From NCBI GenBank assembly GCA_903871935.1, contig CAIQIQ010000050.1:1-64000 (forward strand): DNA of 64,000 nt, read 5' to 3'. The DNA comes from an uncultured Phycisphaerales bacterium (GTDB lineage Bacteria; Planctomycetota; Phycisphaerae; Tepidisphaerales; Tepidisphaeraceae). The notes beneath the pieces were generated by a model. That model saw nothing but the letters and a program-made list of their open reading frames with translations, had not been told where the DNA came from and searched no databases. Both the position numbers and the translations under genes were made by a program. Of the stretch, positions 47,320 to 54,062 are shown in pieces (within the stretch, counting starts at the first letter, position 1; the number at the start of each line of letters is the position of its first letter).

Positions 47320-49361
47320 CCACTGCAGAAGTTAAACAACGCCCGCGGAGACGTGCTTTCGGAGATGATCCGGAACTGAAGGCATTCCGTGACCTGATGC
47401 CCTCTCCCGGTCATTGGGAGGAGGGGTTTGGCCTCAAGGCGATGATCGGCGCGCTGTTCGTCGGCCTGATCATGACTCCCGCCAGCATGTACATGAACCT
47501 GGTGGTGGGTTCCGATATCGGATCTGCCGCCCAATGGGTGACCGTCATCCTGTTTATCGAAGTTGCCCGCCGCTCGTTCACCATCCTCAAACGACCGGAG
47601 ATCTACGTCCTGTACTACATGGCCGGCGCCAGCATGGTCAATGGCTCGGGTCTTCTCTGGAACCAGTTTCTACCGCAGAGCGAGTACTTCCGGCAGTTCG
47701 GCATTTCCAGCCAGATCCCACCCTGGGTTGCCCCCACCAGTATGGATGTGCTGGGCCAGCGCACCTTCTTCCACCCGGCATGGGTGGTTCCCATCGCGTT
47801 GATGGCGATGGGCATGGCGATCCAGCGACTCGATCAGTTCGGCCTCGGCTACGTCATGTATCGCCTGACCAGCGACGTGGAAAAACTGCCGTTCCCGATG
47901 GCGCCCGTCGGCGCCCAGGGCATTATGGCGCTGGCGGATGCCTCAGGCGGCCGTGAGAGTTGGCGCTGGCGCGTGTTCAGTTTCGGTGGCATGCTCGGCA
48001 TGTGCTTTGGCGCCATCTATATCGCCTTGCCAGCTATCTCGGGCGCCTTCCTGCCTGAGCCTATCCAGATCTTTCCGCTTCCCTGGAAAGACTTAACGAG
48101 CAATACCGAGACGTTCCTCCCCGCATTCCCCTTCATCATCGCCTTCGACCTCGGGCTGGTATTGGTGGGCATGGTGCTGCCGTTCTCGGCCATCATGGGA
48201 TCTGCGCTGGGACTGCTGATATGCGTCGCCGCCTGCCCGATCCTTTACCACACCGGAGTTCTGGGCCACTGGCGGCCGGGCGTCGGGGCCATCACCACGA
48301 TGATCTCCAACCGCCTGGACTTCTTCTTCTCCTTCGGCCTGGGCCTGATGGGCGCGATCGCCATCATCGGCATCTATAACGTGATGAGCGTGCTTTGGAC
48401 GCGGAACAAGGACCTCGACGAAGCCGGCGCCCCACGCGTGGATTGGCGAGCGTTGTTTCATCCGCCGGCCGGTCGCGGCGATTTCTCAGTGTGGATCGGC
48501 GTCGGCATTTACCTGGTCTCCATGACCTGGGCGATTGGTTCCGCCTACTTCCTGCTGTCGTGGGCGCATCGGATGAATCCGGCAAACTCGCCGGTCTCGA
48601 TGACACTCATGTCGGTACTGGTCTTCTATGGTTTTGTCTACACGCCAATCCTGAGTTATGTGTCAGCCCGAATGACCGGGATCATCGGCACGGATGTGCA
48701 GATCCCATTTGTCCGAGAAGCCACCTTCATCCTCACCGGCTACCAGGGCGCGGCGATCTGGTACACTCCTTTCCCGGCGTACAACTACGGCTGGCAGAGC
48801 CTCTATTTCCGTCAGACCGAGCTTACAGGCACGAAGATCAGTTCGATGATCAAGGCCGAGGCGTTCATTTTCCCGATTGTCCTGGTTTCGACCCTGATTT
48901 TCAGCCAGTTCATCTGGCGGATTGCACCCGTTCCTTCCAGTGCTTTCCCTTACGCGAACCAGATGTGGGAATTCAACGCTTACAACAATGCGCTGATCAT
49001 CTCCAGCACGATGCCTGGCGGTGCACATGGTCCATTCATGGAAGCGTTCAATCCAACCTATCTCTTTATCGGGCTTGGGCTGGCGCTGGTGCTGTTCACC
49101 GGCCTGTCCTGGATGGGCCTGCCTATCCTGCTGGTCTACGGATTGATCCGTGGGCTGGACCAGAGCACCCCGCATGTGATTGTGCCACAGTTCATCGGCG
49201 CCCTGTTGGGCAAATACTACTTCTCGAAGAAGTTCGGCGAGATGTGGCCGCAGTATCGCGTGGTGTTCCTGGCCGGCTTCAGTTGTGGTGTGGGTCTGAT
49301 TACGATGCTGGGTCTGGGCTTGGTGTTTATGAGCAAGAGCGTGTTCCAGGCGACTTTCTAG
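47316..49361 (+). CDS. OPT-family-like polytopic membrane protein (DUF6785 type)
   Basis: A 681-residue membrane protein with about 14 hydrophobic segments. The start GLKAMIGALFVGLIMTPASMYMNLVVGSDIGSAAQWVTVILF resembles the first helices of oligopeptide (OPT) transporters, and related planctomycete proteins carry the DUF6784/DUF6785 labels. OPT proteins carry small peptides or metal chelates by proton coupling. Start and upstream stop overlap as ATGA, so it is coupled to the peptidase/FtsX fusion gene. In this cluster a role in moving a peptide across the membrane is attractive but unproven. Confidence 0.75.
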   Translation: MTTAEVKQRPRRRAFGDDPELKAFRDLMPSPGHWEEGFGLKAMIGALFVGLIMTPASMYMNLVVGSDIGSAAQWVTVILFIEVARRSFTILKRPEIYVLYYMAGASMVNGSGLLWNQFLPQSEYFRQFGISSQIPPWVAPTSMDVLGQRTFFHPAWVVPIALMAMGMAIQRLDQFGLGYVMYRLTSDVEKLPFPMAPVGAQGIMALADASGGRESWRWRVFSFGGMLGMCFGAIYIALPAISGAFLPEPIQIFPLPWKDLTSNTETFLPAFPFIIAFDLGLVLVGMVLPFSAIMGSALGLLICVAACPILYHTGVLGHWRPGVGAITTMISNRLDFFFSFGLGLMGAIAIIGIYNVMSVLWTRNKDLDEAGAPRVDWRALFHPPAGRGDFSVWIGVGIYLVSMTWAIGSAYFLLSWAHRMNPANSPVSMTLMSVLVFYGFVYTPILSYVSARMTGIIGTDVQIPFVREATFILTGYQGAAIWYTPFPAYNYGWQSLYFRQTELTGTKISSMIKAEAFIFPIVLVSTLIFSQFIWRIAPVPSSAFPYANQMWEFNAYNNALIISSTMPGGAHGPFMEAFNPTYLFIGLGLALVLFTGLSWMGLPILLVYGLIRGLDQSTPHVIVPQFIGALLGKYYFSKKFGEMWPQYRVVFLAGFSCGVGLITMLGLGLVFMSKSVFQATF

Positions 49362-49370
49362 GCGGGCCTG

Positions 49371-50273
49371 ATGATCATCGCATGGCAAGGCTGGCGACTG
49401 GAAGTGCCTGATCGGTGGGGCCCGGTTCGCGTTGAAGGTGACGCGGATGCGGGATACCTGCTGATGGCTGACCTGCATCGCCCGCGTCTGGGCATGCGAT
49501 GGAAGGTGGCCGGTGGCAAGCGATTCAAGGCGGAGGTGGCAGTAACCGCCGCAGTCCGCCAGGAGGTCGGGCAGCTTGCCGCGCAAGATGCCCGGCCGCT
49601 CAGCATGGATGGCGGCAACTGGCAGGCGCCGTTGCTGTATGAAGATGATGAGCCGCCTGGCCGCGATATCTGCGTGGCCTATAGCCTGACGAGCGGGCGC
49701 ATCATCGAACTGGTCTATCACGCGCATCATCGAGATCGCGTGCTGACGCAAAGGCTGCTGCCGACGCTTGTGGATACGAGTCGGAGTGAAGTGTGGGAGT
49801 GGTCGATCTTCGATCTCTCCTGCCGGACGCCCTCTGGCATGGTCATGGCAAAGCATCGGCTCAATGCCGGTGATCTGAGCCTGTCATTTACGCATAAGGA
49901 TGGCAGCGCCGTTACGGTGCGACAGCTTGCCATGGCTAAACTGGCCCTGCAGCGACGGCCGATGGAACGCTGGATCGCCGAGCAGGCGGCATGGCATGGC
50001 AAACAGTTCAAGTTTGGCTCTTCGCCTGTTGAAAGTGAGGGCGAGCCAAAGCGGGTCCGTCAGCAGGTTGTACGCCGTCGGCGCTATGGCTGGGCATGGT
50101 GGCTGGCGAAGGGCTATACGGTATTGGCCCGCCATGACCAGGAGCGTGATCGCCTGGTGATTGTTGATGCCACCGATGAGGCATTAGCCAGCGAACTGAT
50201 GGACACGGTTGGCTGGGCGAGTACGAAGCAGACCAAAGGATCGATGGAGTCGATGGATACGGAAGAGGATTAG
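49371..50273 (+). CDS. Conserved-cluster protein of unknown function
   Basis: A 300-residue soluble protein without signal peptide or membrane segment. It opens MIIAWQGWRLEVPDRWGPVRVEGD and looks like a two-part alpha/beta protein: a beta-rich N-terminal half with many Arg and Trp residues and a helical stretch with LAMAKLALQRRPMERWIAEQAAWHGKQFKFG. Its C-terminal tail is acidic and Met-rich. I recognise no family. It begins 9 bp after the OPT-like gene and ends 2 bp before the PqqD-like gene, so it is translated as part of this operon and is probably a cytoplasmic component of the same system. Confidence 0.75.
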   Translation: MIIAWQGWRLEVPDRWGPVRVEGDADAGYLLMADLHRPRLGMRWKVAGGKRFKAEVAVTAAVRQEVGQLAAQDARPLSMDGGNWQAPLLYEDDEPPGRDICVAYSLTSGRIIELVYHAHHRDRVLTQRLLPTLVDTSRSEVWEWSIFDLSCRTPSGMVMAKHRLNAGDLSLSFTHKDGSAVTVRQLAMAKLALQRRPMERWIAEQAAWHGKQFKFGSSPVESEGEPKRVRQQVVRRRRYGWAWWLAKGYTVLARHDQERDRLVIVDATDEALASELMDTVGWASTKQTKGSMESMDTEED

Positions 50274-50275
50274 GC

Positions 50276-50659
50276 ATGTTCTGGTCGCGCAAACCGAAGA
50301 TTACCAAACCGCAGGCACTGGCCGCCAAGCCCTTGCAGTTGGCTAAGTGTACGGTCACTGAGGCCCCCGACGGCGGCGCCCAGCTCAAGGTGCCGATTCA
50401 ACCGTCGCGCATTGCTGGCCGGTTGTTCCGCGTTCCAGAGGGTACGACCAAGACGTTTGAACTGGAAGCAATAGGTTACAGCGTCTGGAAACAATGCGAT
50501 GGCAAGACCAGTGTGCAGCAGATCATCCGCCGCCTGTCCAAGCAGTACAATATCAGCCTCCGTGAGATGGAGGTTTCCACCGTAGCGTTCCTCCAGACCC
50601 TGGTCCGCAAGGGCCTGATCGGCATGGCTATGCCCGACGCCAGCCCTGACAAGGAATGA
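50276..50659 (+). CDS. PqqD-like small protein
   Basis: A 127-residue protein. Residues about 58-118 (KTFELEAIGYSVWKQCDGKTSVQQIIRRLSKQYNISLREMEVSTVAFLQTLVRKGLI) match the PqqD / RRE winged-helix fold: a hydroxyl-linked strand set, D-G-x-x-S-V-x-x-I, then a helix with F-L-x-x-L. Such domains bind the leader of a precursor peptide for radical-SAM or other modifying enzymes; other PqqD-like proteins have unrelated roles. The N-terminal 55 residues are basic and proline-rich. No precursor peptide or radical-SAM enzyme is visible here. The inverted-repeat element starts at its stop codon. Confidence 0.75.
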   Translation: MFWSRKPKITKPQALAAKPLQLAKCTVTEAPDGGAQLKVPIQPSRIAGRLFRVPEGTTKTFELEAIGYSVWKQCDGKTSVQQIIRRLSKQYNISLREMEVSTVAFLQTLVRKGLIGMAMPDASPDKE

Positions 50660-51130
50660 AACCACAGATAGACCGGAGTAAAGATGGAACCACAGATGAA
50701 CACAGATGAACACGGATGGAATTGGATCACTCGGAAGGTCATCGGCGGGTCGATGCGTGTTCACAACTATCATGGGTGTGGGTTTTTGGAGAAAGTGTAT
50801 GAGAATTCGCTTCTGGTTGACCTGCTGCGCGAAGGACTAAAGGTTGAGCAGCAAAAACCATTTGCGGTGAGGTACGGCGACGTCGTAGTCGGGAACTATG
50901 AGTGTGATCTGCTTGTGGAGGGGCTGATTATTGTCGAGGTCAAAGCAGTGGAGGCGATCAGCGATGTCCATAAGGCGCAGTGCATCAACTATCTTCGAGT
51001 GACCGGATTGCCGATTTGCCTGCTGATCAACTTCGCCAGACCCAAGCTCCAGATCAAACGGTTCATGGGTCCTGCCGCACAGCGGCTACCCTCCTGATCT
51101 GTGTTAATCTGTGTTCATCTGTGGTTTCAA
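50657..51130 (+). mobile_element. GxxExxY gene cassette bounded by inverted repeats
   Basis: The left end carries AACCACAGATGAACACAGAT then GAACACGGAT (50688-50717), preceded by an outer TGAAACCACAGAT (50657-50669). The right end, reverse-complemented, carries the same word (51097-51126; 28 of 30 matches) and TTGAAACCACAGAT (51117-51130). The left repeat is also the start of the coding sequence. The unit sits between two genes of a tight operon, in the position expected of an insertion. No transposase is inside, and no target-site duplication is evident. Confidence 0.7.
50684..51097 (+). CDS. GxxExxY protein (PD-(D/E)xK nuclease-like)
   Basis: A 137-residue protein. It contains GCGFLEKVYENSL with the GxxExxY signature (residues about 33-38) and YECDLLVEGLIIVEVKAVE, whose D...ExK pattern is that of the PD-(D/E)xK nuclease fold; QCINYLRVTGLPICLLINF is the usual C-terminal core. 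The family is widespread in planctomycetes, Bacteroidota and Verrucomicrobia, often in repeat-flanked copies, and has no established function. The first residues (MEPQMNTDEHG) are encoded by the left inverted repeat. The gene interrupts the ABC cluster and probably has no role in it. Confidence 0.85.
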   Translation: MEPQMNTDEHGWNWITRKVIGGSMRVHNYHGCGFLEKVYENSLLVDLLREGLKVEQQKPFAVRYGDVVVGNYECDLLVEGLIIVEVKAVEAISDVHKAQCINYLRVTGLPICLLINFARPKLQIKRFMGPAAQRLPS

Positions 51131-51150
51131 ATTGAATGACTGGACGCAGC

Positions 51151-52143
51151 ATGACTAATAGAGATATCAAGTCGAAGCGGGTGGAACGGCAGGTCAAACT
51201 GCCGACCTCCAAGGCCGTCGAGATTGCCTGGAAGAGCATTCGCCAACGGCTCCATCGCAGCCTGGTTGTCACCAGCGGCATCATCCTGGCAATGGCTTTT
51301 CTGATGTATATCCTCTCCAGTGACAAGGCGATCGATGGCATGCGCAACTGGATGCGCGAAGCCGCGGATACCGCGGAAATCCAGTCGGCCAAAAAGCGTG
51401 TTGAGACGCTGCAGCCACAGGTGCTCGCCCTGGCATCTGAGATCACCATCGCGGCGGCCAAGCTCCCGGCCAATGCATCCGATACATTCGACGACAAGAA
51501 ATCCTTCGGGCAGGAGTTCGTCGAGATTCAGAAGGAACTTGGCCCGCTTCCGGTCTCGCCTGATGTGATGAAGAAACTGCTCGCCACTCGCGCGGAGATG
51601 GTCAATACCTTCACTCAGTGGCGCGAAGCCACAACGAACCTGAAAGAAGCCAAGATTATCATGAACGGCCCACAGAATCTCGTCGCCATGATGAAGGGCA
51701 ATGGCGTTCCCACCACTGACGCTGAGATCCGCAATGCCCGGACCCAGACCAACTGGCTGATTGCCCTGGCCCTTCTGGTGGCATTTGCCGGCATCTTGAA
51801 TTCGATGTTAATGAGTGTAACGGAACGTTTTCGCGAGATCGGCACGATGAAGTGTCTGGGTGCGCTCGACAGCTTCATCGTAAAGCTCTTCCTGATCGAG
51901 AGCTTCTTCCAGGGCGGTGCTGGAACCATCATGGGCATTCTGCTGGGGCTGCTTCTGAGCATGGTCGGCGTGACGGCACAGTACGGCGGATATGCGTGGA
52001 AGATGTATCCATACCCCAGTATTGCCGCGGCAACGGGCCTGTGCCTGGTGGTTGGTGTCCTGCTGACCGTTGGCGGCGCTGTCTATCCGGCATGGCGAGC
52101 TGCCCGGATGCACCCGATCGAAGCCATGCGTGTGGAGACGTAG
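51151..52143 (+). CDS. FtsX-like ABC transporter permease
   Basis: A 330-residue permease of the MacB/FtsX kind. One N-terminal helix (SLVVTSGIILAMAFLMYIL) precedes an extracytoplasmic helical region of about 160 residues with a likely coiled coil (KKRVETLQPQVLALASEITIAAAKL). Then LIALALLVAFAGILNSMLMSVTERFREIGTMKCLGA gives the FtsX signature, and two more helices finish the protein. The start may instead be the ATG at 51136. It lies 20 bp before the ATPase gene and so forms a permease-ATPase pair; the large fusion protein at 42124 may be a second permease. Confidence 0.85.
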   Translation: MTNRDIKSKRVERQVKLPTSKAVEIAWKSIRQRLHRSLVVTSGIILAMAFLMYILSSDKAIDGMRNWMREAADTAEIQSAKKRVETLQPQVLALASEITIAAAKLPANASDTFDDKKSFGQEFVEIQKELGPLPVSPDVMKKLLATRAEMVNTFTQWREATTNLKEAKIIMNGPQNLVAMMKGNGVPTTDAEIRNARTQTNWLIALALLVAFAGILNSMLMSVTERFREIGTMKCLGALDSFIVKLFLIESFFQGGAGTIMGILLGLLLSMVGVTAQYGGYAWKMYPYPSIAAATGLCLVVGVLLTVGGAVYPAWRAARMHPIEAMRVET

Positions 52144-52163
52144 TGTTCCTGAGCTGATGACTT

Positions 52164-52964
52164 ATGAATCCTGACCCCGGAGTATCAACGACCATGTCAC
52201 AAACAACCGCCCCGACGCCTGTTACCGCCGATTCCCTCTCGGAGTACACCGTCCGCACCATCGGCGTCAAACGTTCCTACAAAATGGGCACCGAGGAGGT
52301 GCACGCCCTCCGTGGTGTGGATATTCAGATCAACCGGGGTGAGTACATCTCGATCATGGGCCCATCCGGATCAGGCAAGAGCACGCTCTTCAACATGATC
52401 GGCGGCCTGGACAAGCCCTCGGAGGGCAAGGTCTACATCGACGAAGTCGACATCGCTCAGCTTGATGCGTACGAGCTGGCCTGGATGCGCTGCCGCAAGA
52501 TCGGCTACATCTTCCAGACATTCAACCTGATCCCCGTCATGACCGCCATCGAGAATGTCATGCTGCCCATGATCTTCGCCGGCATGAACACCGCCGACGC
52601 TCAAGACAAGGCCGCCGAGATTCTCAAGCGCGTCGAACTCGGCCATCGCATGGTGAACAAGCCCTCGGAGATGTCCGGCGGCCAGCAGCAGCGCGTCGCT
52701 ATCGCCCGCGCCTTTGCCAATGACCCGGCCATCATTCTCGCTGACGAGCCCACCGGCAACCTCGACCTGACCACCGGCACCCTGATCATCGAACTGCTTC
52801 GCCAGCTCAACAAAGAACGTGGTGTGACCATCATCAGTGCCACCCACGACCACAAGATGCTCGCGGTATCCGACCGCATCATCTGGATCCGTGACGGCCA
52901 GATTGACAAGATCGAGCGCCGCGAGGACCTGAATATCCAGGTCGGCACCATCGACGGGCATTAG
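52164..52964 (+). CDS. ABC transporter ATP-binding protein (LolD/MacB-like)
   Basis: A 266-residue ATPase with Walker A GPSGSGKST, the Q-loop FQTFNLIPVMT, signature MSGGQQQRVAIARA, Walker B AIILADEPTGNLD and the H-loop SATHDHKM. The DEPTGNLDLTTG sequence is characteristic of the LolD/MacB/FtsE group, which pairs with FtsX-type permeases for lipoprotein, peptide or division-linked export. The N-terminal 30 residues are poorly conserved; the ATG at 52194 is an alternative. Its end overlaps that of the convergent barrel gene by 4 bp. Confidence 0.95.
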   Translation: MNPDPGVSTTMSQTTAPTPVTADSLSEYTVRTIGVKRSYKMGTEEVHALRGVDIQINRGEYISIMGPSGSGKSTLFNMIGGLDKPSEGKVYIDEVDIAQLDAYELAWMRCRKIGYIFQTFNLIPVMTAIENVMLPMIFAGMNTADAQDKAAEILKRVELGHRMVNKPSEMSGGQQQRVAIARAFANDPAIILADEPTGNLDLTTGTLIIELLRQLNKERGVTIISATHDHKMLAVSDRIIWIRDGQIDKIERREDLNIQVGTIDGH

Positions 52965-53806
52965 AACGTATAGCCAATGCCAACGCTGCCGATGAATTGG
53001 TTCTCGGTGCCGTCGTTGTCATCGACAATGTTGTCGGCAACCAGGCGTATGTACTTCACACCAGCGGTTGCATATAGGTATTCGGTGATGTTGTATTGTC
53101 CTTCCACAGCCGCCGATGCATACCCCAGCATCTCCTGATGACCATCGTCGTTTGCATACCAGCCGTGCAGACCCATGCCCACGGCAACTGGGAACGTCAG
53201 CTTCACGGGGCACTTCACAGTGGACCACTCGGGCGTCACGCCGACCTCGAGGTATGTGCGCTCGCTTGTGTTCTTGTTTACGATTTCCTGGTAGTAACCG
53301 ACGCAGGGATTCAGGGCGATCGGCAGGCCAAGCTGGTCGGAATCGTCATACGAGATGACAGCGCCCAACTCATGAATGTCCTCCCAGTTCCTGGCAGGGG
53401 AGTGATAGTAGGCGTACTGGAGGGTCAAGGAAAAACGGCCGGAGGTGATATCAACGCCAGGGGTGAGATCGACCTCATCCCAGTAGTGGTAGTTATCAGC
53501 ATAGGTCTTGTCAGTGACGTTGTTCCAGACATTGAACCACGGAGTAATACTCAGGTTGTCACCGACCATTATCGTATACGTTGCGGTGGCTTCGGGTTGC
53601 AGGATCAGGCCCTCCTCGCCATTGTTGACGCCGCGGAAGAAATACGCTGTGACGTACTTCATGCTGACATCCAGCGACAGGCCAGACTCTTCCACTGCCG
53701 CCGGCGCTAATGCAGGGGCGGTGGCCACGGGGGCAGGCTGGGCAAACGCAACCGAGACCATTGCGACCGCCGCTAACAATCCAAACGGCGCGGTTGTGTT
53801 AGTCAT
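52961..53806 (-). CDS. Outer-membrane beta-barrel, TorF-like putative porin
   Basis: A 281-residue protein with a signal peptide (LLAAVAMVSVAFA) and a Pro/Ala linker. The rest consists of amphipathic strands ending in a C-terminal phenylalanine (VGIGYTF), the signal for outer-membrane insertion. The first strand, SMKYVTAYFFRGVNN, resembles the opening of the TorF (TIGR02001-like) family of small porins. It is expected in the outer membrane. It is convergent with the ABC operon, so a direct link to it is not implied. About 250 bp with no other feature separate it from ppdK. Confidence 0.72.
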   Translation of the reverse strand: MTNTTAPFGLLAAVAMVSVAFAQPAPVATAPALAPAAVEESGLSLDVSMKYVTAYFFRGVNNGEEGLILQPEATATYTIMVGDNLSITPWFNVWNNVTDKTYADNYHYWDEVDLTPGVDITSGRFSLTLQYAYYHSPARNWEDIHELGAVISYDDSDQLGLPIALNPCVGYYQEIVNKNTSERTYLEVGVTPEWSTVKCPVKLTFPVAVGMGLHGWYANDDGHQEMLGYASAAVEGQYNITEYLYATAGVKYIRLVADNIVDDNDGTENQFIGSVGIGYTF

Positions 53807-54062
53807 GCCTAATGTCGTACGACAGCAGAGCCGGGTTTGTCAAATTCCCCAGAACTGCGGTGGTATCACCTTGTCGGCATCCGCCCTCGGTGTGATGGGG
53901 CAGATCATCCATGCTGAACTCAGATGAAACGATCTGCGCTTTGCACGCGGCAGCGTTTCGGGTGCGTGCTGAATAGGGAGCCGGAAAGCGAGAATCGCCA
54001 AAGGGCAGTCCAGTGATATAATCCCCTGCGAACCGATCGCAGATCATGATGACAGGCAGGGA

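Noticed and set aside
50657-51130. The CACAGATGAACACAG words as CRISPR repeats or iterons.
   Set aside because: Only terminal copies in inverted orientation are present and no spacers. They fit better as ends of a cassette.
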